Below, one piece after another: positions 1 to 6,301 of a stretch of 20,863 nt of DNA. Numbering within the stretch: position 1 is the stretch's first letter; every line of letters starts with the position of its first letter. The translations under genes were made by a program, and so were the position numbers. The notes under the pieces are model-generated. The model searched no databases, was not told the origin of the DNA, and saw only the letters and a program-made list of their open reading frames with translations. The stretch comes from Anaerolineales bacterium (GTDB lineage: Bacteria; Chloroflexota; Anaerolineae; Anaerolineales; Villigracilaceae): the NCBI GenBank assembly GCA_029933275.1, contig JAOZOM010000003.1, forward strand, positions 2,860 through 23,722, written 5' to 3'.

Positions 1-12
1 AAGGAGAATCTG

Positions 13-1452
13 ATGAAAATTTTGCCTGAAATCGCCCTAACTTATGACGATGTTTTGCTCACACCACAATACTCGGATGTGAAATCTCGTCGTAAACTTT
101 CTACGCAAACGCTTTTAACGCCAACAATCTCCATGCAAATCCCGATTATCTCGGCGAATATGGATACGGTCACAGAAAATAAAATGGGGATTGTGATGGC
201 GCGCGAGGGCGGGATTGGAATCATCCACCGCTTTATGACGATTGACGATCAGGTCAAAGAGATTCGGCGCGTTAAAAAAGCAGAGTCTTTCGTAGTCGAA
301 AACCCGATTACCCTCGCTGAAAATAGCACAGTCGGAGACGCGTGGCGATTGGTAGAAGAAACCGAAACGGGCGGAATCGTGATTGTAGACACATATCGAA
401 AAATTGTCGGGATCGTGACCACCCGCGATATGCTCTTCGAGCGAGATAAAACGCGCCCGATTAAAGAAATAATGACTCAAAAAGTCATCACTGCCCCGCT
501 AAATACCAAATTGGAAGAAGCAGAGAAAATTCTGCATCAATATCGCATCGAAAAATTACCTCTCGTGGATGCGGAGAATCATTTGCAAGGATTGATTACG
601 CTCAAAGATATTATGAAAATCGCCAAATTCCCAAAAGCGACCAAAGATTCGCACGGACATCTCGCGGTAGGCGCGGCAGTCGGCGTGAAAGGGAGCGAGC
701 TAAAGCGTGTTGAGCGTTTGCTGGATGCGGGTGCGGATGCAATTGTGGTAGATATCGCACATGGTGACTCAGAATTGGAAGTGAATATCGTTCAGCAAAT
801 CCGCAAAAATTTCCCCGAGGCACAGATCATTGGCGGAAATGTCGCCACAGGCGAAGGGACTCAACGTCTGATTGACGCGGGGGCGAACGCGGTCAAAGTG
901 GGCGTTGGTCCCGGCTCAATCTGCATCACGCGGATTGTGGCGGGCGCGGGCGTGCCGCAATTAACCGCCGTGATGCAATCTGCCGCGGTCGCTCGTCCGC
1001 AGGGAATCCCGATTATCGCCGATGGCGGCATCCGCACTTCGGGCGATATTGTCAAAGCCCTCGCTGCGGGCGCATCTTCGGTGATGGTGGGGAGTATGCT
1101 GGCAGGTGCTGATGAGAGTCCCGGTATGGTGATGACCCGCAACGGACATCGCTACAAAGCCTCCCGTGGGATGGCATCGCTCAAGGCAAATCTAGCCCGC
1201 AAGGCTCGCGAAGGCGAGAGTGAAATCACCAAAGAAGAAATCGAAGAGTATGTTTCAGAGGGAGTCGAGGCGGCGGTCCCCTATCGCGGCTCGGTGCGGG
1301 AGGTTATCAAACAATTAGTCGGTGGTCTCCAATCCGGGATGAGCTATACCAACGCCCACAGCGTAGAAGAACTCTACGAAAAAGTCCGCTTTGTGCGGAT
1401 TACGGCGGTTGGGTTAAGAGAATCGCATCCGCACGATGTAGAAGTGATGTAA
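13..1452 (+). CDS. guaB: IMP dehydrogenase family protein (GuaB-like), divergent active-site flap
   Basis: IMP dehydrogenase oxidises IMP to XMP with NAD+, the committed step of guanine nucleotide synthesis in the cytosol. The 479-residue protein has the family layout: a (beta/alpha)8 barrel interrupted by two CBS domains (about residues 95-142 and 150-202). The catalytic-loop cysteine is Cys304 in GPGSICITR, followed by ADGGIRTSGD and GSMLAG. An AAGGAG ribosome-binding site lies at 2-7, so the ATG at 13 is secure. Two things are odd. The flap between GMASL (387-391) and VPYRG (422-426) has no Arg-Tyr pair of the DRYF type found in canonical IMPDHs. The protein also stops right after ESHPHDV, without the usual APNY-like tail. 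GMP reductases of the CBS-containing GuaB1 type also start this flap with GMAS, so the direction of the reaction is less sure than the family. The promoter lies outside the window. Confidence 0.9.
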   Translation: MKILPEIALTYDDVLLTPQYSDVKSRRKLSTQTLLTPTISMQIPIISANMDTVTENKMGIVMAREGGIGIIHRFMTIDDQVKEIRRVKKAESFVVENPITLAENSTVGDAWRLVEETETGGIVIVDTYRKIVGIVTTRDMLFERDKTRPIKEIMTQKVITAPLNTKLEEAEKILHQYRIEKLPLVDAENHLQGLITLKDIMKIAKFPKATKDSHGHLAVGAAVGVKGSELKRVERLLDAGADAIVVDIAHGDSELEVNIVQQIRKNFPEAQIIGGNVATGEGTQRLIDAGANAVKVGVGPGSICITRIVAGAGVPQLTAVMQSAAVARPQGIPIIADGGIRTSGDIVKALAAGASSVMVGSMLAGADESPGMVMTRNGHRYKASRGMASLKANLARKAREGESEITKEEIEEYVSEGVEAAVPYRGSVREVIKQLVGGLQSGMSYTNAHSVEELYEKVRFVRITAVGLRESHPHDVEVM

Positions 1453-1460
1453 AAAAATAA

Positions 1461-1488
1461 AAAACGCCATCGTTTGATGGCGTTTTTT
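1461..1488 (+). terminator. Rho-independent terminator of guaB
   Basis: An 11-bp perfect stem (AAAACGCCATC with GATGGCGTTTT) closes a GTTT loop and runs into six T residues, 9 nt after the guaB stop codon. Confidence 0.93.
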
Positions 1489-1522
1489 GCCGATTTTGGG
1501 ATAATCAGCCGTGAAAATAAGG

Positions 1523-1597
1523 TCGGGGCGGGCGGATTTGAACCGCCGACCCCCGCGTCCCAAACGCGGTGCGCTGACCGAACTGCGCTACGCCCCG
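1523..1597 (-). tRNA. tRNA-Pro (anticodon UGG)
   Basis: The minus strand folds into a complete 75-nt cloverleaf. The acceptor stem is CGGGGCG with CGCCCCG, the D stem GCGC with GCGC, and the anticodon stem CCGCG with CGCGG around loop UUUGGGA. The variable loop has 5 nt, and the T stem GGCGG with CCGCC closes loop UUCAAAU. The anticodon at positions 34-36 is UGG, which reads CCN proline codons. C1-G72 with discriminator A73 is typical of bacterial tRNA-Pro. The 3' CCA is not encoded (ACC is followed by T), so CCA-adding enzyme is needed. The gene is divergent from the esterase gene at 1623 and shares its promoter region. Confidence 0.96.
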
Positions 1598-1607
1598 AAC
1601 GGGGGAG

Positions 1608-1637
1608 AGTATAATCGCAAGCATGGATAATCGTCAA
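1608..1637 (-). promoter_or_regulatory. Promoter of tRNA-Pro
   Basis: On the minus strand a -35 TTGACG (1632-1637) and a -10 TATACT (1608-1613) are separated by 18 bp. The -10 ends 10 nt before the first base of the mature tRNA. The -35 lies inside the first codons of the divergent esterase gene. Confidence 0.75.
1610..1615 (+). promoter_or_regulatory. -10 box (TATAAT) for a leaderless esterase mRNA
   Basis: A perfect TATAAT ends 7 nt before the ATG at 1623, so transcription would begin at or next to the start codon. No Shine-Dalgarno sequence precedes that ATG. The box overlaps the tRNA -10 on the other strand, and no -35 is recognisable for this direction, so it could be only a shadow of the tRNA promoter. 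The same geometry at gatC makes the leaderless reading more likely. Confidence 0.5.
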
Positions 1638-2480
1638 GCAATCATTTTTTCTCTGTGGATGGGAACGATTCTCGCGTGGATTTCGGCTTGCGCACCAGTC
1701 AACACACCAACGCCTGCCCCGAATCCAACGGCTAGTTTAACGCCAACCCTCTTTACGCCCCGCATAGCAGAATCCACGCCTACACCACATCAATGCCAAG
1801 AGCAACGCGGGCAAGTGAAAAAACGAGCGTTCGACTCCATCGCCCTTCCACAATATCAGCTTTATCTGCCCCCCTGCTATGATTTCGATCCCGAAAGATA
1901 TTATCCTGTCCTCTATCTTTTGCATGGTGCAGGTTTCACAGACGAGCAATGGATTCGTCTCGGTACCGCCGAAAAAGCGGATGCGTTGATCGCAGCGGGC
2001 GAAATGCCGCCCATCATTATCGTGATGCCTTACGATAAATATTCTACCTATTTGGTAGACGATGATGATTTCGGCGAAGTTTTTGTCGAAGATTTTTTGC
2101 CTTATATAGATAAGACCTACCACACCGACCGCCGCGCCATCGGCGGGCTTTCACGCGGCGCAGGCTGGGCAATTCACTACGGGCTAACGCGTTGGGAGCT
2201 TTTTTCTGCCATCGGCGCACATTCTGCGGCAATCTTCAAAGGCGATAAATCCAAACTGGATGATTGGCTCGCAGCGATTCCCGCAGAGCAAATCCCCGCC
2301 ATTTATCTCGATACCGGAGACCAAGACCCGGATTGGCGCATCACCCTTTCTTTTGCAGACCTGCTAACCGAGATGGGCATCCCGCACGAGTGGCGATTTT
2401 TTACTGGTACCCACGACGAAGATTATTGGCACGCTCATATAGAAGCATATTTACGCTGGTACGGGAAGGTTCTACGTTAG
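1623..2480 (+). CDS. Secreted lipoprotein esterase (esterase D/PF00756-like)
   Basis: Predicted alpha/beta-hydrolase of the putative-esterase family, which cleaves ester bonds with a Ser-Asp-His triad. The 285-residue protein starts with a lipoprotein signal peptide (hydrophobic residues 7-20, lipobox ISAC, lipidated Cys23). A Pro/Thr-rich linker follows (about 26-56), as is common in exported Chloroflexota proteins, so it is probably anchored outside the membrane. The nucleophile is Ser177 in GGLSRG. The oxyanion region is LLHGAG (99-104). The likely acid lies in DTGDQD (230-235), and the likely histidine is His264 in GTHDEDYW. The substrate cannot be told; the family includes feruloyl and acetyl-xylan esterases and S-formylglutathione hydrolase. 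No ribosome-binding site is seen and a -10 box lies just upstream, which suggests a leaderless message. The stop codon falls within the octamer array upstream of gatC. Confidence 0.85.
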   Translation: MDNRQAIIFSLWMGTILAWISACAPVNTPTPAPNPTASLTPTLFTPRIAESTPTPHQCQEQRGQVKKRAFDSIALPQYQLYLPPCYDFDPERYYPVLYLLHGAGFTDEQWIRLGTAEKADALIAAGEMPPIIIVMPYDKYSTYLVDDDDFGEVFVEDFLPYIDKTYHTDRRAIGGLSRGAGWAIHYGLTRWELFSAIGAHSAAIFKGDKSKLDDWLAAIPAEQIPAIYLDTGDQDPDWRITLSFADLLTEMGIPHEWRFFTGTHDEDYWHAHIEAYLRWYGKVLR

Positions 2481-2502
2481 CACGTTTGAACGTTGTAACG
2501 TA
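2474..2502 (+). repeat. Octamer-phased ACGTT array upstream of gatC
   Basis: ACGTT occurs at 2474, 2482 and 2490, and ACGTA at 2498: four units spaced by exactly 8 bp. The last unit runs into the TATAAT box at 2501, and the first overlaps the esterase stop codon. The array fills the place of a -35 element. A similar 8-bp-phased array lies upstream of mobA. Confidence 0.75.
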
Positions 2503-2506
2503 TAAT
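2501..2506 (+). promoter_or_regulatory. -10 box (TATAAT) for a leaderless gatC mRNA
   Basis: A perfect TATAAT ends 7 nt before the gatC ATG at 2514, which places the transcription start at the initiation codon. There is no Shine-Dalgarno sequence and no recognisable -35. Confidence 0.65.
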
Positions 2507-2513
2507 TCCCCCT

Positions 2514-2813
2514 ATGTCTCTCACAATCAAAGAAGTTGAACATATTGCCAAACTTGCGCATCTCGAACTCAGCGCAGAGGAGAAAACCCGCTACCGCGAG
2601 CAACTCTCCGATATTCTTGACCATATCGCCAAATTAAGCGAGTTGGATACCTCCGGCATCTCCCCGATGGCGAGCGCGGTCGAGGGCGCGAGTCCCTTAC
2701 GAGCGGATGAAGCACGCACTTCCTTGCCGCGCGAAAAATTATTGCAAAACGCACCGGATGCTGAAAAAGGACAATTCAAAGTGCCATCTGTCTTTGGGGA
2801 GAAGAGAAAATGA
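2514..2813 (+). CDS. gatC: Asp-tRNA(Asn)/Glu-tRNA(Gln) amidotransferase subunit C
   Basis: GatC is the small subunit of the GatCAB complex, which converts misacylated Glu-tRNA(Gln) and/or Asp-tRNA(Asn) to the correct amidated forms. It wraps around the GatA-GatB interface and stabilises GatA. The 99-residue protein has the family length and the typical start MSLTIKEVEHIAKLAHLEL, followed by YREQLSDILDHI and a proline-containing tail ending VPSVFGEK. It overlaps gatA by 4 nt (ATGA), so the two are translationally coupled. The start at 2514 has no ribosome-binding site but sits 7 nt after a perfect TATAAT, so the message is probably leaderless. gatB is not in the window and must lie elsewhere. 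Confidence 0.95.
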   Translation: MSLTIKEVEHIAKLAHLELSAEEKTRYREQLSDILDHIAKLSELDTSGISPMASAVEGASPLRADEARTSLPREKLLQNAPDAEKGQFKVPSVFGEKRK

Positions 2814-4216
2814 GCATTCCCACATTATTAAAAGAGTTGCAGGATGGAAAAACGAGTAGCCGCGCGCTGACCGAAACCTGCTTGGCGCGTGTAGAGGCTT
2901 TAGATTCATCCCTGCACGCTTTTCTGCATGTAGACAAATTCGCTCCCGAACGCGCCAGCCAAGTGGACGCATCTCTGCCCCTACGCGCTTTGCCCATCGC
3001 AGTCAAAGATATTCTCATGGTCGAGGGAATGCCCGCTACCTGCGGCTCGAAAATTCTCGAAGGCTTCATGCCTCCCTTCACCGCGACTGCGGTCAAAAAA
3101 CTGCAAGATGCCGGTGCGATTGTAATTGGCAAAACAAATACAGACGAATTTGCAATGGGTTCCTCAACAGAAAATTCCGCTTACGGCGTGACCCATAATC
3201 CTTGGAATCTAGATCGCGTCCCCGGCGGCTCGTCGGGCGGAAGCGCGGCAGCGGTCGCCGCGGGCATGATTCCCGCCGCGTTGGGGACAGATACCGGCGG
3301 CTCGATTCGGCAACCCGCGTCTTTCTGCGGAATTAGCGGCATCAAGCCGACTTACGGGCGCGTCTCCCGTTATGGTTTAGCCGCGTATGGCTCCTCTTTA
3401 GATTCGGTTGGGGTTTTGGCGCGCAGCGTAGCAGACCTCGTTCCGCTTTTTGAGATTATGAGCGGCAAAGATCCACTCGATGCGACAAGCGTAGAGACAG
3501 AATATATTCCCCCTCGTCAAATACGGGGAACGCGTATCGGCATCCCGGCAGAATATTTTATTAAAGGGATTCAAGCCGAGGTCGCGCGCGCCGTCCAAGA
3601 AGCCATTGAAACGCTAAAAAAGCTCGGGGCAGAGATCATCCCCATTAATCTCCCCCATACCGAATATGCGCTTCCCGTCTATTATATTTTGGCTCCCGCC
3701 GAAGCCTCCGCCAATTTGGCGCGCTACGATGGAATCCGCTATACCCCGCGTGAAGACGGGAAAACTTTGCAGGAGGTTTACCGCCAAACGCGCGGCAAAC
3801 GCTTCGGCGAAGAAGTCAAACGGCGCATTATGCTCGGCACTTATGCGCTCTCCGCGGGCTATTACGATGCTTATTATGGTCAGGCGCAAAAAGTCCGCAC
3901 GCTGATTCGGCAAGATTTTGACGAGGCATTCAAAAAAGTGGACGCGATTGCCGCGCCTATCGCCCCGACCACCGCTTTCGAAATCGGCTCACACGGTGAC
4001 GACCCGCTCGCAATGTACCTCGAAGATATTTTCACCCTCCCCGCAAACTTGGCTGGCATTCCCGGCTTGGCTCTTCCGGTCGGCTTTGATGGCGACAAAA
4101 TGCCCATTGGGATGCAACTCATGGGCGCACCCTTCAGCGAAGCGCTTTTATTTGGCATCGGAAATGCTTATCAGAAAGCAACGGATTGGCACGAGATGAA
4201 GCCAAAAGAAAAATAG
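2810..4216 (+). CDS. gatA: Asp-tRNA(Asn)/Glu-tRNA(Gln) amidotransferase subunit A
   Basis: GatA is the glutaminase subunit of GatCAB. It frees ammonia from glutamine and passes it through a channel to GatB. The 468-residue protein belongs to the amidase-signature family and keeps the full Ser-cisSer-Lys triad: Lys66 (AVKDIL), Ser141 (PGGSSGGSAAAVAAG) and nucleophile Ser165 (GTDTGGSIRQPASFCG). The spacing equals that of characterised GatA proteins. The length is slightly short of the usual 480-490 because of a compact N terminus. The ATG overlaps the gatC stop, and GAAGAGAAA upstream, inside gatC, gives a weak ribosome-binding site. Its co-transcription with gatC fixes the role against other amidases. 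Confidence 0.97.
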   Translation: MSIPTLLKELQDGKTSSRALTETCLARVEALDSSLHAFLHVDKFAPERASQVDASLPLRALPIAVKDILMVEGMPATCGSKILEGFMPPFTATAVKKLQDAGAIVIGKTNTDEFAMGSSTENSAYGVTHNPWNLDRVPGGSSGGSAAAVAAGMIPAALGTDTGGSIRQPASFCGISGIKPTYGRVSRYGLAAYGSSLDSVGVLARSVADLVPLFEIMSGKDPLDATSVETEYIPPRQIRGTRIGIPAEYFIKGIQAEVARAVQEAIETLKKLGAEIIPINLPHTEYALPVYYILAPAEASANLARYDGIRYTPREDGKTLQEVYRQTRGKRFGEEVKRRIMLGTYALSAGYYDAYYGQAQKVRTLIRQDFDEAFKKVDAIAAPIAPTTAFEIGSHGDDPLAMYLEDIFTLPANLAGIPGLALPVGFDGDKMPIGMQLMGAPFSEALLFGIGNAYQKATDWHEMKPKEK

Positions 4217-4270
4217 CCGTTTTTCTTTGCAATACAGCAAATAAAAGTATCATCTCAATAATTAGGGGAA

Positions 4271-4305
4271 GACTTCCGAAGTTTTTGCGTTGCACTTCGG
4301 AAGTC
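4271..4305 (+). terminator. Hairpin after gatA, possible terminator (GACTTCCGAAG family)
   Basis: GACTTCCGAAG (4271-4281) pairs perfectly with CTTCGGAAGTC (4295-4305) around a 13-nt loop, and flanking GGGG and CCCC may extend the stem. Only three T residues follow, so termination would be weak. The 11-bp arm is identical to that of the terminator at 18642-18672. Confidence 0.5.
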
Positions 4306-4511
4306 TTTGCCCCAAAAACTTGAGAAGTTAGAAATAAAGCATAAAATACCTGTCAACTCGCGAAAGGCTTCTCGCCTTCCCTCAAAAAACAAAAAAAATC
4401 GCCTCTATTTTTCCGCTACTAAAAAACGAATCCCGAAAATCAGTGTTTCACACTTGCTAAAAAAAAACGCTTTCGCAATACCATTCTTTAAGGTTGGATA
4501 AAAGATAAAAA

Positions 4512-4547
4512 GGGTATCAATTAGATACCCCCCATATATGGGGGGTA
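4512..4547 (+). promoter_or_regulatory. Overlapping alternative hairpins with a perfect 22-bp palindrome
   Basis: GGGTATC (4512-4518) can pair with GATACCC (4524-4530). The bases TACCCC of that second arm also belong to a perfect 22-bp palindrome at 4526-4547: TACCCCCC, ATATAT, GGGGGGTA. The two structures exclude each other in RNA, as in an attenuator. In DNA the palindrome could be an operator. No T run follows. Confidence 0.55.
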
Positions 4548-4569
4548 CTTATTTTAGAGGGGAGGCTTT

Positions 4570-4632
4570 ATGTATGAAACAAATATTCTATTAAAGAATC
4601 GAATCGGCATTCTCCCTATAATCGTTTTTTAA
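4570..4632 (+). CDS. Possible 20-residue leader peptide upstream of dnaA
   Basis: ATG at 4570 opens a 20-codon frame (MYETNILLKNRIGILPIIVF) ending in TAA at 4630-4632. A strong ribosome-binding site, GAGGGGAGG (4557-4565), lies 4 nt before the ATG, better than that of many real genes here. The ORF sits between the palindrome (4526-4547) and a perfect inverted repeat (4628-4650) that overlaps its stop codon, an arrangement seen in leader-peptide attenuators. No homolog is recognised. A chance ORF next to a purine-rich stretch is the main alternative. Confidence 0.35.
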   Translation: MYETNILLKNRIGILPIIVF

Positions 4633-4650
4633 GGTTCAAGAAACCTTAAA
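4628..4650. repeat. Perfect 9-bp inverted repeat
   Basis: TTTAAGGTT and AACCTTAAA enclose the 5-nt spacer CAAGA. The repeat overlaps the stop codon of the small ORF and lacks a T run, so it is not a plain terminator. TTTAAGGTT also occurs at 4487-4495. Confidence 0.6.
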
Positions 4651-4707
4651 GAATCCTAAGTTTTTAAGATAACGTAGGCTTGACGTGTAGCAGAAAAATC
4701 CTTTTCT

Positions 4708-4716
4708 TGCTACAAT
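4708..4716 (+). promoter_or_regulatory. Candidate extended -10 promoter of dnaA
   Basis: TGC followed by TACAAT matches an extended -10 element. Transcription would start near 4723 and give a leader of about 140 nt before the dnaA ATG. The leader contains a 7-bp hairpin, GGGCTTC (4733-4739) with GAAGCCC (4751-4757). A TTGACG at 4680 is 25 bp upstream, too far to be its -35. Confidence 0.45.
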
Positions 4717-4862
4717 CAGGGCAGTTCAAACAGGGCTTCCACAGAAGCAAGAAGCCCTCCCCTGCAAGAAAAAACAACAAAATATCGACTTATTATCAGC
4801 CCCTTTTTCGGGGGACTTCTTTTGAATACCCTTTTTTCAAAAAAATGGGTGCGGAGACCTAC

Positions 4863-6212
4863 ATGGACGCAAATCAGGCGTGGCAAACAGTGCTTGGACA
4901 ATTACAAATGGAAATGCCTCGGGCATCCTACGATACTTGGGTACGCGATACCAGCCCGATGAGCTACGAAGACGGACTTCTTACCGTTGGCGTACGCAAC
5001 GCCTACGCCCGCGATTGGCTATCAAGTCGTCTCGCCAGCACCGTTAGTCGTCTCCTAATCGGCATTATGAACCGCACTGTGGATGTGGACTTTGTCGTCA
5101 CCCAAACCCAACCTTTGAAGATACTCGAAGAGCAGGATACGCCCTCAGACGAAGAGGAAAGCGAATCGCCCGCTCTTCAACTTGCGCGTTCCAACCTAAA
5201 TCCGCGTTATACCTTTGAAAACTTCGTCGTTGGCTCAGGCAATCGTCTCGCCCACGCTGCCGCACAAGCTGTGGCTGAAAAACCAGCTAAAGCCTACAAT
5301 CCGCTTTTCCTCTACGGGGGCGTTGGGTTGGGAAAAACTCACCTCCTCCACGCCATCGGGAACGCCTGCATTGCGCGCGGTCTCAACGTGCTTTACGTCT
5401 CCTCCGAAGAATTCACCAACGACCTAATCAACGCCATCCGTACCCAAACCACCCCCGCCTTCCGCGATAAATATCGCACAATTGATCTCCTCCTCGTAGA
5501 CGATATTCAATTCATCGCTGGCAAAGAATCGACTCAAGAAGAATTTTTCCACACCTTCAACACCCTGCACGGACAAGATAAACAAATCATCGTTTCTTCG
5601 GATCGCCTGCCCAAATCAATGGTCACGCTCGAAGAACGTCTCCGCTCCCGCTTTGAATGGGGATTAACCGCCGATATTCAGGCTCCTGATTTCGAAACCC
5701 GTCAAGCCATTTTGCGCTATAAAGCCGAACGCTCCGGTCGTCACGTTCCCGATGAGATTCTCGAAACCATCGCCGAGCGGATTCAATCGAATATCCGCGA
5801 ATTAGAAGGCGCGTTCAATCGCGTGGTCGCTTTTGCCGAATTGAGCGGAACACCCGTCACGAAAGAATTAGCAGAAATCGCCCTAGCCGATTTGCTTCCC
5901 CCCTCCACAGAAATCCAACCCCAAAGCGTTGTTGATTTGGTCGCCAAATCCTTCAACTTAACTACCGACCGTCTCCTCAGTCGCGACCGCTCGCGTGCGG
6001 TCGCTTTGCCGAGACAAATTGCCATGTACCTGATGCGGCGAGAGATTGATATTTCCCTGCCGCAAATCGGCAAAGAACTCGGCGGACGCGATCACTCCAC
6101 CGTTATGTACGCGATAGATAAAGTAACCGACATGCTCGAAAGAGATGAGCGGCTACGGAGGCAAATTGTACAAATTAGGCAAAAATTACACAGTCAAGCC
6201 CTTGTGATGTAA
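4863..6212 (+). CDS. dnaA: Chromosomal replication initiator protein DnaA
   Basis: DnaA binds DnaA boxes at oriC, melts the origin and loads the replicative helicase. The 449-residue protein has all four domains: domain I (about 1-85, starting MDANQAWQTVLGQL), a short acidic linker (about 88-105), the AAA+ domain with Walker A GGVGLGKT (152-159) and Walker B LLLVDDIQF (209-217), and DNA-binding domain IV with the signature GGRDHSTV (407-414). The start at 4863 is preferred over an upstream TTG at 4680. GGAG lies 6 nt before it, the protein then begins as DnaA usually does, and the 61-residue extension looks non-coding. The gene is not next to dnaN, rpmH or gyrB but stands alone between gatA and a convergent sulfotransferase, with its own terminator. 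Confidence 0.97.
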   Translation: MDANQAWQTVLGQLQMEMPRASYDTWVRDTSPMSYEDGLLTVGVRNAYARDWLSSRLASTVSRLLIGIMNRTVDVDFVVTQTQPLKILEEQDTPSDEEESESPALQLARSNLNPRYTFENFVVGSGNRLAHAAAQAVAEKPAKAYNPLFLYGGVGLGKTHLLHAIGNACIARGLNVLYVSSEEFTNDLINAIRTQTTPAFRDKYRTIDLLLVDDIQFIAGKESTQEEFFHTFNTLHGQDKQIIVSSDRLPKSMVTLEERLRSRFEWGLTADIQAPDFETRQAILRYKAERSGRHVPDEILETIAERIQSNIRELEGAFNRVVAFAELSGTPVTKELAEIALADLLPPSTEIQPQSVVDLVAKSFNLTTDRLLSRDRSRAVALPRQIAMYLMRREIDISLPQIGKELGGRDHSTVMYAIDKVTDMLERDERLRRQIVQIRQKLHSQALVM

Positions 6213-6216
6213 ACAG

Positions 6217-6251
6217 AAAACGCTCCGAAGAATTCTCCGGAGCGTTTTTTT
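6217..6251 (+). terminator. Rho-independent terminator of dnaA
   Basis: AAAACGCTCCG pairs with CGGAGCGTTTT and seven T residues follow, starting a few bases after the dnaA stop codon. Confidence 0.92.
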
Positions 6252-6261
6252 ATCAGGTCAG

Positions 6262-6300
6262 AAGCACAATATATCTGCAAGATGTATTGCGCTTTTATTT
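6262..6300. terminator. Second hairpin between convergent dnaA and sulfotransferase genes
   Basis: AAGCACAATATATC (6262-6275) pairs with GATGTATTGCGCTT (6281-6294) through 14 pairs, two of them G-U type, around loop TGCAA. A T-rich run follows on the plus strand. It is probably a back-up terminator for dnaA. The minus-strand sulfotransferase reading through it has no T run of its own. Confidence 0.55.
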
Positions 6301-6301
6301 T

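Larger units (their letters stand above)
4217..4862 (+). other. AT-rich intergenic region between gatA and dnaA, possible origin or regulatory region
   Basis: This 646-nt gap holds no convincing large gene. In order it contains a hairpin (4271-4305), A-rich tracts (about 4380-4475), overlapping hairpins with a perfect palindrome (4512-4547), a 20-codon ORF (4570-4632), a 9-bp inverted repeat (4628-4650) and a candidate dnaA promoter (4708-4716) with a leader of about 140 nt. TTAAAGAATC occurs at 4591 and 4646, with a one-mismatch inverted copy at 4482. No perfect DnaA box (TTATCCACA) was seen on either strand. The nearest are TGTTTCACA (4444-4452) and, on the minus strand, TTATCCAAC (4493-4501). 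An origin is possible from position next to dnaA but is not shown by the boxes. Confidence 0.4.

Noticed and set aside
2471..2502. Octamer repeats as a CRISPR array
   Set aside because: Units are 5 conserved bases in 8 with no unique spacers and no cas genes.
4307..4501. A 64-codon Lys-rich ORF after gatA
   Set aside because: TTG start inside a hairpin region, no ribosome-binding site, and its lysines come from A-tracts.
4444..4501. TGTTTCACA and TTATCCAAC (minus strand) as DnaA boxes
   Set aside because: Each departs from TTATCCACA at two or more bases, and two weak hits in 650 nt of AT-rich DNA are expected by chance.
4680..4862. A 61-residue N-terminal extension of DnaA from a TTG start
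   Set aside because: It has no ribosome-binding site, resembles no DnaA N terminus and contains a promoter and hairpins; the ATG at 4863 has GGAG at good spacing.
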